Shown: piece by piece, positions 38,338 through 50,371 of the stretch
How positions within the stretch are numbered: the first letter of the stretch is position 1
Layout: every line of letters begins with the position of its first letter
Assembly: GCF_051014685.1 (NCBI RefSeq)
Contig: NW_027478592.1
Coordinates: 248,001-312,000, forward strand
Length of the DNA stretch: 64,000 nucleotides
Origin: Ptiloglossa arizonensis
Taxonomy: Eukaryota; Arthropoda; Insecta; Hymenoptera; Colletidae
Direction: 5' to 3'
Notes under the pieces: generated by a model
The model's input: the letters and a program-made list of their open reading frames with translations, nothing else
What the model was told of the DNA's origin: nothing
The model's database searches: none
Program-made: the position numbers and the translations under genes

Positions 38338-40992
38338 TCAAAATTTTCGCTGGTCTGATACTCGAAACCAACAACTACAAAGGCCTAGGGGGAAAACACA
38401 CATATCTTTCTAATCGGGCGAGTTTCTACTTTCAGATGCAACAGGAATTTCTCGAGTGCGTCAATCCGTTCGCGAGATATGGGAGTTTGAAGTTAAGGAA
38501 TGCATGAGAAACCATCAAAATTTTCGCTGGTCTGATACTCGAAACCAACAACTGGAATGGCCTAGGGGAACAGTACACACACCGTTGTAATCGGGCGAGT
38601 TTCTGCTGTCAGATGCAATAGGAAATTCTCGAGTTCGTCAATCCGTTCGCGAGATATGGAAGTTTGAATTTAAGGAATGCATGAGAAACCATCAAAATTT
38701 TCGCAAGTCTGATACTCGAAACCAATAACCACAAATGCCTAGGGGAAAAATACACATACCATAGTAATCGGGCGAGATTCTACTTTCACATGCAACAGGA
38801 ATTTCTCGAGTTCGTCAATGCGTTCGCGAGATATGGCAGTTTGAAGTTAAGGAATGGTTGATAAATCATCAAAATTTTCGCAAGTCTGGTACTCGAATCC
38901 AATAACTACTATGGCCTAGGGCAAAAATACACATGCCGTTGTAATCGGGCGAGTTTCTGCTTTCAGATGCAATAGGAATTTCTCAAGTTCGTCAATCCGT
39001 TCGCGAGATATGGGAGTTCGAAGTTAAGGAATGGTTGAGAAGTCATCAAAATTTTCGCAAGTCTGATACACGAAACCAATAACTACAAAGGCCTAGGGGG
39101 AAAACACACATATCTTTGTAATCGGGCGGGTTTCTACTTTCAGATGCAACAGGAATTTCTCGAGTTCGTCAATCCGTTCGCGAGATATGGGAGTTTGAAG
39201 TTAAGGAATGCATGAGAAACCATCAAAATTTTCGCTGATCTGATACTCGAAACCAACAACTGGAATGGCCGAGGGGAAAAGTACACACACCGTTGAAATC
39301 GGGCGAGATTCTACTTTCACATGCAACAGGAATTTCTCGAGTTCGTCAATGCGTTCGCGAGATATGGGAGTTTGAATTTAAGGAATGGTTGAGGAATCAT
39401 CAAAATATTCGCAAGTCTGATATTCGAAACCAATAACTACAAAGGCCTAGGGGGAAAACACACATATCTTTGTAATCGGGCGAGTTTCTACTTTCACATG
39501 CAACAGGAATTTCTGGAGTTCGTCAATGCGTTCGCGAGATATGGCAGTTTGAAGTTAAGGAGTGGTTGAGAAATCATCAAAATTTTCGCAAGTCTGATAC
39601 TCGAAACCAATAACAACAAATGCCTAGGGGAAAAATACACATACCATTGTAATCGGGCGTGTTTCTGCTGTCAGATGCAATAGGAAATTCTCGAGTTCGT
39701 CAATCCGTTCGCGAGATATGGAAGTTTGAAGTTAAGGAATGCATGAGAAACCATCAAAATTTTCGCAAGTCTGATACTCGAAACCAATAACTACAAAGGC
39801 CTAGGGGAAAGATACACATACCGTTGTAATCGGGCGAGTTTCTACTTTCAGATGCAACAGGAATTTCTCGAGTTCGTCAATCCGTTCGCGAGATATGGGA
39901 GTTTGAAGTTAAGGAATGGTTGAGAAACCACAACAATTTTCGCAAGTCTGATACTTGAAATCAATAACTACTATGGCCCAGGGGAAAAATACACATACCG
40001 TTGTAATCGGGCGAGTTTCTGCTTTCAGATGCAATAGGAAATTCTCGAGTTCGTCAATTCTTTCGCGAGATATGGGAGTTGGAAGTTAAGGAATGGTTGA
40101 GAAACCATCACAATTTTCGCAAGTCTGATACTTGAAATCAATAACTACTATGGCCCAGGGGAAAAATACACATACCGTTGTAATCGGGCGAGTTTCAGCT
40201 TTCAGATGCAATAGGAAATTCTCGAGTTCGTCAATCCTTTCGCGAGATATGGGAGTTGGAAGTTAAGCAATCGTTGAGAAACCATCAAAATTTTTGCAAG
40301 TCCGATACGCGAATCCAATAACTACAATGGCCTAGGGCAAAAATACACATACCGTTGTAATCGGGCGAGTTTCTACTTTCAGATGCAACAGGAATTTCTC
40401 GAGTTCGTCAATCCATTCGCGGGATATGGGAGTTTGAAGTTAAGGAATGGTTGAGAAACCATCAAAATTTTCGCAAGTCTGATACTCGAAACCAATAACT
40501 ACAATGGCCTAGGGGAAAAATACACATACCGTTGTAATCGGGCGAGTTTCTACTTTCAGATGCAACAGGAATTTCTCGAGTTCGTCAATCCGTTCGCGAG
40601 ATATGGGAGTTTGAAGTTAAGGAATGGTTGAGAAATCATCAAAATTTTCGCAAGTCTGATACTCGAATCCAATAACTACTATGGCCTAGGGCAAAAACAC
40701 ACATACCGTTGTAATCTGGCTAGTTTCAACTTTCAGATGCAACAGGAATTTCTCGAGTTCGTCAATCCGTTCGCGAGATATGGGAGTTTGAAGTTAAGGA
40801 ATGGTTGAGAAACCATCAAAATTTTCGCAAGTCTGATACTCGAAACCAATAACTACAAATGCCTAGGGGAAAAATACACATACCATTGTAATCGGGCGAG
40901 ATTCTACTTTCACATGCAACAGGAATTTCTCGAGTTCGTCAATGCGTTCGCGAGATATGGCAGTTTGAAGTTAAGGAATGGTTGAGAAATCA
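38338..40992 (+). repeat. 15 monomers of the second domain, partly ordered
   Basis: The monomers have cacatgcaac, ctgtcagatgcaatagg, and cttgaaatcaataac variants. Part of it (39269 onward, gccgaggggaaaagtac) repeats at +2832 bp (16 monomers) near 42101. Two neighbours at about 39931 and 40108 are a one-monomer duplication sharing cttgaaatcaataac and ggcccaggg. No unique sequence was found. Confidence 0.7.
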
Positions 40993-43900
40993 TCAAAATT
41001 TTCGCAAGTCTGATGCTCGAATCCAATAACTACTATGGCCTAGGGCAAAAATACACATGCCGTTGTAATCGGGCGAGTTTCTGCTTTCAGATGCAATAGG
41101 AATTTCTCGAGTTCGTCAATCCGTTCGCGAGATATGGGAGTTCGAAGTTAAGGAATGGTTGAGAAACCATCAAAATTTTCGCTGGTCTGATACTCGAAAC
41201 CAATAACTGGAATGGCCTTGGGGAAAAGTACACACACCATTGTAATCGGGCGAGTTTCTACTTTCAGATGCAACAGGAATTTCTCGAGTTCGTCAATCCG
41301 TTCGCGAGATATGGGAGTTTGAAGTTAAGGAATGGTTGAGAAACCATCACAATTTTCGCAAGTCTGATACTTGAAATCAATAACTACTATGGCCCAGGGG
41401 AAAAATACACATACCGTTGTAATCGGGCGAGTTTCAGCTTTCAGATGCAATAGGAAATTCTCGAGTTCGTCAATCCTTTCGCGAGATATGGGAGTTGGAA
41501 GTTAAGGAATCGTTGAGAAACCATCAAAATTTTTGCAAGTCCGATACGCGAATCCAATAACTACTATGGCCTAGGGCAAAAATACACATACCGTTGTAAT
41601 CTGGCTAGTTTCAACTTTCAGATGCAACAGGAATTTCTCGAGTTCGTCAATCCGTTCGCGAGATATGGGAGTTTGAAGTTAAGGAATGCTTGAGAAACCA
41701 TCAAAATTTTCGCAAGTCTGATACTCGAAACCAATAACTACAAATGCCTAGGGGAAAAATACACATACCATTGTAATCGGGCGAGATTCTACTTTCACAT
41801 GCAACAGGAATTTCTCGAGTTCGTCAATGCGTTCGCGAGATATGGCAGTTTGAAGTTAAGGAATGGTTGAGAAATCATCAAAATTTTCGCAAGTCTGATA
41901 CTCGAATCCAATAACTACTATGGCCTAGGGCAAAAATACACATGCCGTTGTAATCGGGCGAGTTTCTGCTTTCAGATGCAATAGGAATTTCTCGAGTTCG
42001 TCAATCCGTTCGCGAGATATGGGAGTTTGAAGTTAAGGAATGCATGAGAAACCATCAAAATTTTCGCTGATCTGATACTCGAAACCAACAACTGGAATGG
42101 CCGAGGGGAAAAGTACACACACCGTTGAAAGCGGGCGAGATTCTACTTTCACATGCAACAGGAATTTCTCGAGTTCGTCAATGCGTTCGCGAGATATGGG
42201 AGTTTGAATTTAAGGAATGGTTGAGGAATCATCAAAATATTCGCAAGTCTGATATTCGAAACCAATAACTACAAAGGCCTAGGGGGAAAACACACATATC
42301 TTTGTAATCGGGCGAGTTTCTACTTTCACATGCAACAGGAATTTCTGGAGTTCGTCAATGCGTTCGCGAGATATGGCAGTTTGAAGTTAAGGAGTGGTTG
42401 AGAAATCATCAAAATTTTCGCAAGTCTGATACTCGAAACCAATAACAACAAATGCCTAGGGGAAAAATACACATACCATTGTAATCGGGCGTGTTTCTGC
42501 TGTCAGATGCAATAGGAAATTCTCGAGTTCGTCAATCCGTTCGCGAGATATGGAAGTTTGAATTTAAGGAATGCATGAGAAACCATCAAAATTTTCGCAA
42601 GTCTGATACTCGAAACCAATAACCACAAATGCCTAGGGGAAAAATACACATACCATTGTAATCGGGCGAGATTCTACTTTCACATGCAACAGGAATTTCT
42701 CGAGTTCGTCAATGCGTTCGCGAGATATGGCAGTTTGAAGTTAAGGAATGGTTGAGAAATCATCAAAATTTTCGCAAGTCTGATACTCGAATCCAATAAC
42801 TACTATGGCCTAAGGCAAAAATACACATACCGTTGTAATCGGGCGAGTTTCTGCTTTCAGATGCAATAGGAAATTCTCGAGTTCGTCAATCCGTTCGCGT
42901 GATATGGAAGTTTGAAGTTAAGGAATGCATGAGAAACCATCAAAATTTTCGCAAGTCTGATACTCGAAACCAATAACTACAAAGGCCTAGGGGAAAGATA
43001 CACATACCGTTGAAATCGGGCGACTTTCTACTTTCACATGCAACAGGAATTTCTCGAGTTCGTCAATCCGTTCCCGAGATATGGGAGTTTTAAGTTAAGG
43101 AATGGTTGAGGAATCATCACAATTTTCGCAAGTCTGATACTCGAATCCAATAACTACTATGGCCTAAGGCAAAAATACACATACCGTTGTAATCGGGCGT
43201 GTTTCTGCTGTCAGATGCAATAGGAAATTCTCGAGTTCGTCAATCCGTTCGCGAGATATGGAAGTTTGAATTTAAGGAATGCATGAGAAACCATCAAAAT
43301 TTTCGCAAGTCTGATACTCGAAACCAATAACCACAAATGCCTAGGGGAAAAATACACATACCATTGTAATCGGGCGAGATTCTACTTTCACATGCAACAG
43401 GAATTTCTCGAGTTCGTCAATGCGTTCGCGAGATATGGCAGTTTGAAGTTAAAGAATGGTTGAGAAATCATCAAAATTTTCGCAAGTCTGATACTCGAAT
43501 CCAATAACTACTATGGCCTAAGGCAAAAATACACATACCGTTGTAATCGGGCGAGTTTCTGCTTTCAGATGCAATAGGAAATTCTCGAGTTCGTCAATCC
43601 GTTCGCGTGATATGGAAGTTTGAAGTTAAGGAATGCATGAGAAACCATCAAAATTTTCGCAAGTCTGATACTCGAAACCAATAACAACAAATGCCTAGGG
43701 GAAAAATACACATACCATTGTAATCGGGCGTGTTTCTGCTGTCAGATGCAATAGGAAATTCTCGAGTTCGTCAATCCGTTCGCGAGATATGGAAGTTTGA
43801 ATTTAAGGAATGCATGAGAAACCATCAAAATTTTCGCAAGTCTGATACTCGAAACCAATAACCACAAATGCCTAGGGGAAAAATACACATACCATTGTAA

Positions 43901-44001
43901 TCGGGCGAGATTCTACTTTCACATGCAACTGGAATTTCTCGAGTTCGTCAATGCGTTCGCGAGATATGGCAGTTTGAAGTTAAGGAATGGTTGAGAAATC
44001 A
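40993..44001 (+). repeat. 17-mer HOR (3009 bp), copy 1
   Basis: It starts at the monomer with ctgatgctcgaatcc. Landmarks ggccttggggaaaag (near 41214), cttgaaatcaataac (near 41371), catgccgttg (near 41941), and gttgaaagcgggc (near 42124) all recur at exactly +3009 bp, which is 17 x 177. The match holds for about 15 monomers, to near 43648; the last two monomers differ from those at the end of copy 2. Confidence 0.88.
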
Positions 44002-47000
44002 TCAAAATTTTCGCAAGTCTGATGCTCGAATCCAATAACTACTATGGCCTAGGGCAAAAATACACATGCCGTTGTAATCGGGCGAGTTTCTGCTTTCAGA
44101 TGCAATAGGAATTTCTCGAGTTCGTCAATCCGTTCGCGAGATATGGGAGTTCGAAGTTAAGGAATGGTTGAGAAACCATCAAAATTTTCGCTGGTCTGAT
44201 ACTCGAAACCAATAACTGGAATGGCCTTGGGGAAAAGTACACACACCATTGTAATCGGGCGAGTTTCTACTTTCAGATGCAACAGGAATTTCTCGAGTTC
44301 GTCAATCCGTTCGCGAGATATGGGAGTTTGAAGTTAAGGAATGGTTGAGAAACCATCACAATTTTCGCAAGTCTGATACTTGAAATCAATAACTACTATG
44401 GCCCAGGGGAAAAATACACATACCGTTGTAATCGGGCGAGTTTCAGCTTTCAGATGCAATAGGAAATTCTCGAGTTCGTCAATCCTTTCGCGAGATATGG
44501 GAGTTGGAAGTTAAGGAATCGTTGAGAAACAATCAAAATTTTTGCAAGTCCGATACGCGAATCCAATAACTACTATGGCCTAGGGCAAAAATACACATAC
44601 CGTTGTAATCTGGCTAGTTTCAACTTTCAGATGCAACAGGAATTTCTCGAGTTCGTCAATCCGTTCGCGAGATATGGGAGTTTGAAGTTAAGGAATGCTT
44701 GAGAAACCATCAAAATTTTCGCAAGTCTGATACTCGAAACCAATAACTACAAATGCCTAGGGGAAAAATACACATACCATTGTAATCGGGCGAGATTCTA
44801 CTTTCACATGCAACAGGAATTTCTCGAGTTCGTCAATGCGTTCGCGAGATATGGCAGTTTGAAGTTAAGGAATGGTTGAGAAATCATCAAAATTTTCGCA
44901 AGTCTGATACTCGAATCCAATAACTACTATGGCCTAGGGCAAAAATACACATGCCGTTGTAATCGGGCGAGTTTCTGCTTTCAGATGCAATAGGAATTTC
45001 TCGAGTTCGTCAATCCGTTCGCGAGATATGGGAGTTTGAAGTTAAGGAATGCATGAGAAACCATCAAAATTTTCGCTGATCTGATACTCGAAACCAACAA
45101 CTGGAATGGCCGAGGGGAAAAGTACACACACCGTTGAAAGCGGGCGAGATTCTACTTTCACATGCAACAGGAATTTCTCGAGTTCGTCAATGCGTTCGCG
45201 AGATATGGGAGTTTGAATTTAAGGAATGGTTGAGGAATCATCAAAATATTCGCAAGTCTGATATTCGAAACCAATAACTACAAAGGCCTAGGGGGAAAAC
45301 ACACATATCTTTGTAATCGGGCGAGTTTCTACTTTCACATGCAACAGGAATTTCTGGAGTTCGTCAATGCGTTCGCGAGATATGGCAGTTTGAAGTTAAG
45401 GAGTGGTTGAGAAATCATCAAAATTTTCGCAAGTCTGATACTCGAAACCAATAACAACAAATGCCTAGGGGAAAAATACACATACCATTGTAATCGGGCG
45501 TGTTTCTGCTGTCAGATGCAATAGGAAATTCTCGAGTTCGTCAATCCGTTCGCGAGATATGGAAGTTTGAATTTAAGGAATGCATGAGAAACCATCAAAA
45601 TTTTCGCAAGTCTGATACTCGAAACCAATAACCACAAATGCCTAGGGGAAAAATACACATACCATTGTAATCGGGCGAGATTCTACTTTCACATGCAACA
45701 GGAATTTCTCGAGTTCGTCAATGCGTTCGCGAGATATGGCAGTTTGAAGTTAAGGAATGGTTGAGAAATCATCAAAATTTTCGCAAGTCTGATACTCGAA
45801 TCCAATAACTACTATGGCCTAAGGCAAAAATACACATACCGTTGTAATCGGGCGAGTTTCTGCTTTCAGATGCAATAGGAAATTCTCGAGTTCGTCAATC
45901 CGTTCGCGTGATATGGAAGTTTGAAGTTAAGGAATGCATGAGAAACCATCAAAATTTTCGCAAGTCTGATACTCGAAACCAATAACTACAAAGGCCTAGG
46001 GGAAAGATACACATACCGTTGAAATCGGGCGACTTTCTACTTTCACATGCAACAGGAATTTCTCGAGTTCGTCAATCCGTTCCCGAGATATGGGAGTTTT
46101 AAGTTAAGGAATGGTTGAGGAATCATCACAATTTTCGCAAGTCTGATACTCGAATCCAATAACTACTATGGCCTAAGGCAAAAATACACATACCGTTGTA
46201 ATCGGGCGTGTTTCTGCTGTCAGATGCAATAGGAAATTCTCGAGTTCGTCAATCCGTTCGCGAGATATGGAAGTTTGAATTTAAGGAATGCATGAGAAAC
46301 CATCAAAATTTTCGCAAGTCTGATACTCGAAACCAATAACCACAAATGCCTAGGGGAAAAATACACATACCATTGTAATCGGGCGAGATTCTACTTTCAC
46401 ATGCAACAGGAATTTCTCGAGTTCGTCAATGCGTTCGCGAGATATGGCAGTTTGAAGTTAAGGAATGGTTGAGAAATCATCAAAATTTTCGCAAGTCTGA
46501 TACTCGAATCCAATAACTACTATGGCCTAAGGCAAAAATACACATACCGTTGTAATCGGGCGAGTTTCTGCTTTCAGATGCAATAGGAAATTCTCGAGTT
46601 CGTCAATCCGTTCGCGTGATATGGAAGTTTGAAGTTAAGGAATGCATGAGAAACCATCAAAATTTTCGCAAGTCTGATACTCGAAACCAATAACTACAAA
46701 GGCCTAGGGGAAAGATACACATACCGTTGAAATCGGGCGACTTTCTACTTTCACATGCAACAGGAATTTCTCGAGTTCGTCAATCCGTTCCCGAGATATG
46801 GGAGTTTTAAGTTAAGGAATGGTTGAGGAATCATCACAATTTTCGCAAGTCTGATACTCGAATCCAATAACTACTATGGCCTAAGGCAAAAATACACATA
46901 CCGTTGTAATCGGGCGTGTTTCTGCTGTCAGATGCAATAGGAAATTCTCGAGTTCGTCAATCCGTTCGCGAGATATGGAAGTTTGAATTTAAGGAATGCA

Positions 47001-47010
47001 TGAGAAACCA
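44002..47010 (+). repeat. 17-mer HOR, copy 2
   Basis: It is base-for-base close to copy 1 up to about 46657. Seen changes include gagaaacaatc (near 44525) against gagaaaccatc. Past 46657 the copy continues the local 4-monomer cycle rather than ending like copy 1. No net indel separates the two copies over 2.6 kb. Confidence 0.88.
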
Positions 47011-47140
47011 TCAAAATTTTCGCAAGTCTGATACTCGAAACCAATAACCACAAATGCCTAGGGGAAAAATACACATACCATTGTAATCGGGCGAGATTCT
47101 ACTTTCACATGCAACAGGAATTTCTCGAGTTCGTCATTCC
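46126..47140 (+). repeat. 4-mer subrepeat (708 bp), one full and one partial copy
   Basis: The sequence 46126-46833 is followed at +708 bp by 46834-47140 with the same succession: tcacaattttcgc with ggcgtgtttctgctg, then ataaccacaaatgcc with cacatgcaac. A related but variant set precedes it at 45418-46125. The run ends near 47140, where cgtcattccgttcgcggg appears. Confidence 0.85.
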
Positions 47141-47187
47141 GTTCGCGGGATATGGGAATTTTAAGTTAAGGAATGGTTGAGAAATCA

Positions 47188-47718
47188 TCACAATTTTCGC
47201 AAGTCCGATACGCGAATCCAATAACTACAATTGCCTAGGGCAAAAATACACATACCGTTGTAATCGGGCGAGTTTCTACTTTCAGATGCAACAGGAATTT
47301 CTCGAGTTCGTCAATCCGTTCGCGAGATATGGGAGTTTGAAGTTAAGGAATGGTTGAGAAATCATCAAAATTTTCGCAAGTCTGATACTCGAATCCAATA
47401 ACTACTATGGCCTAGGGCAAAAATACACATACCGTTGTAATCTGGCTAGTTTCAACTTTCAGATGCAACAGGAATTTCTCGAGTTCGTCAATCCGTTCGC
47501 GAGATATGGGAGTTTGAAGTTAAGGAATGGTTGAGAAACCATCAAAATTTTCGCAAGTCTGATACTCGAAACCAATAACTACAAATGCCTAGGGGAAAAA
47601 TACAGATACCATTGTAATCGGGCGAGATTCTACTTTCACATGCAACAGGAATTTCTCGAGTTCGTCAATGCGTTCGCGAGATATGGCAGTTTGAAGTTAA
47701 GGAATGGTTGAGAAACCA
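47188..47718 (+). repeat. Three monomers linking to the last domain
   Basis: These monomers have tccgatacgcgaatcc, aatctggctagtttcaac and tacagataccattg. The first type recurs near 49501, 53041 and 60121. Nothing other than satellite was seen. Confidence 0.6.
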
Positions 47719-49049
47719 TCAAAATTTTCGCTGGTCTGATACTCGAAACCAACAACTGGAATGGCCTAGGGGAAAAGTACACACACCGTTGTAATCGGGC
47801 GAGTTTCTGCTTTCAAATGCAGTAGGAAATTCTCGAGTTCGTCTATCCGTTCGCGAGATATGGATGTGTGAAAATAAGGAATGGTTTAGAAACCATCAAA
47901 ATTTTCGCAAGTCTGATGCACGAAACCAATAACTACAGTGGCCTAGGGGAAAAATACACATACCATTGTAATCGGGCGAGATTCTACTTTCACATGCAGC
48001 AGAAATTTCTCGAGTTCGTCAATGCGTTCGCGACATATGGCAGTTTGAAGTTAAGGAATGGTTGAGGAATCACCAAATTTTCGCAAGTCTGATACTCGAA
48101 ACCAATAACTACAAATGCCTAGGGGAAAAATACACATACCATTGTAATCGGGCGAGTTTCTGCTTTCAGATGCAAAAGGAATTTCTCGAGTTCGTCAATC
48201 CGTTCGCGAGATATGGGAGTTTGAAGTTAAGGAATGGTTGAGAAATCATCAAAATTTTCGCAAGTCTGATACTCGAAACCAATAACTACAAATGCCTAGG
48301 GGAAAAATACACATAGCATTGTAATCGGGCGAGTTTCTGCTGTCAGATGCAATAGGAAATTCTTGAGTTCGTCAATCCGTTCGCGAGATATGGAAGTTTG
48401 AAGTTAAGGAATGCATGAGAAGACATCAAAATTTTCGCTGGTCTGATATTCGAAACCAACAACTACTATGGCCTAGGGCAAAAATACACATACCGTTGTA
48501 ATCGGGCGAGTTTCTGCATTCAGATGCAATAGGAAATTCTCGAGTTCGTCAATCCGTTCGTGAGATATGGAAGTTTGAAGTTGAGGAATGCTTGAGAAAC
48601 CATCAAAATTTTCGCTGGTCTGATACTCGAAACCAACAACTGGAATGGCCTAGGGGAAAAGTACACACACCGTTGTAATCGGGCGAGTTTCTGCTTTCAA
48701 ATGCAGTAGGAAATTCTCGAGTTCGTCTATCCGTTCGCGAGATATGGATGTGTGAAAATAAGGAATGGTTTAGAAACCATCAAAATTTTCGCAAGTCTGA
48801 TGCACGAAACCAATAACTACAGTGGCCTAGGGGAAAAATACACATACCATTGTAATCGGGCGAGATTCTACTTTCACATGCAGCAGAAATTTCTCGAGTT
48901 CGTCAATGCGTTCGCGACATATGGCAGTTTGAAGTTAAGGAATGGTTGAGGAATCACCAAATTTTCGCAAGTCTGATACTCGAAACCAATAACTACAAAT
49001 GCCTAGGGGAAAAATACACATACCATTGTAATCGGGCGAGTTTCTGCTG
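47719..49049 (+). repeat. 5-mer duplication (884 bp), one full and one partial copy
   Basis: The sequence 47719-48602 is followed at +884 bp by 48603-49049. Both carry aaatgcagtagg, cgtctatccg, gatgtgtgaaaataagg, ctgatgcacg and the acagtggcc monomer. The copies part near 49050, where the second has ctgtcagatgcaatagg. Related monomers with gatgcacg and cgacatatgg occur at 54591 and 59195. Confidence 0.85.
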
Positions 49050-49663
49050 TCAGATGCAATAGGAAATTCTCGAGTTTGTCAATCCGTTCGCGAGATATGG
49101 AAGTTTGAAGTTGAGGAATGCTTGAGAAACCATCAAAATTTTCGCTGGTCTGATACTCGAAACCAACAACTGGAATGGCCCAGGGGAAAAGTACACACAC
49201 CGTTGTAATCGGGCGAGTTTCTGCTTTCAAATACAATAGGAAATTCTCGAGTTCGTCAATCCGTTCGCGAGATATGGAAGTGTGAAAATAAGGAATGGTT
49301 GAGAAACCATCGAAATTTTTGCAAGTCTGATACTCGAAACCAATAACTTCAAAGGCCTAGGGGAAAAATACACATACCGTTGTAATCGGGCGACTTTCTA
49401 CTTTCACATGCAACAGGAATTTCTCGAGTTCGTCATTCCGTTCGCGGGATATGGGAATTTTAAGTTAAGGAATGGTTGAGAAATCATCACAATTTTCGCA
49501 AGTCCGATACGCGAATCCAATAACTACAATTGCCTAGGGCAAAAATACACATACCGTTGTAATCGGGCGAGTTTCTACTTTCAGATGCAACAGGAATTTC
49601 TCGAGTTCGTCAATCCGTTCGCGGGATATGGGAGTTTGAAGTTAAGGAATGGTTGAGAAACCA
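49050..49663 (+). repeat. Monomers without a longer unit
   Basis: About three and a half monomers, including ones with aaatacaatagg, ccatcgaaatttttgc and cgtcattccgttcgcggg. The last type also occurs near 47135. No other content was seen. Confidence 0.6.
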
Positions 49664-50371
49664 TCAAAATTTTCGCTGGTCTGATACTCGAAACCAATAA
49701 CTGGAATGGCCTAGGGGAAAAGTACACGTACCATTGTAATCGGGCGTGTTTCTACTTTCAGATGCAAAAGGAATTTCTCGAGTTCGTCAATCCGTTCGCG
49801 AGAAATGGGAGTTTGAAGTTAAGAAATGGTTGAGAAACCATCAAAATTTTCGCAAGTCTGATACTCGAAACCAATAACTACAATGGCCTAGGGGAAAAAT
49901 ACACATGCCGTTGTAATCGGGCGAGTTTCTACTTTCAGATGCAACAGGAATTTCTCGAGTTCGTCAATCCATTCGCGAGATATGGGAGTTTGAAGTTAAG
50001 GAATGGTTGAGAAACCATCAAAATTTTCGCTGGTCTGATACTCGAAACCAATAACTGGAATGGCCTAGGGGAAAAGTACACGTACCATTGTAATCGGGCG
50101 TGTTTCTACTTTCAGATGCAAAAGGAATTTCTCGAGTTCGTCAATCCGTTCGCGAGAAATGGGAGTTTGAAGTTAAGAAATGGTTGAGAAACCATCAAAA
50201 TTTTCGCAAGTCTGATACTCGAAACCAATAACTACAATGGCCTAGGGGAAAAATACACATGCCGTTGTAATCGGGCGAGTTTCTACTTTCAGATGCAACA
50301 GGAATTTCTCGAGTTCGTCAATCCATTCGCGAGATATGGGAGTTTGAAGTTAAGGAATGGTTGAGAAACCA
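49664..50371 (+). repeat. 2-mer tandem duplication (2 x 354 bp)
   Basis: The sequence 49664-50017 repeats at 50018-50371. Both copies carry gtacacgtaccattg, cgggcgtgtttctac, atgcaaaaggaattt, gagaaatggg and catgccgttg. The two copies look identical in nearly every base. Confidence 0.9.
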
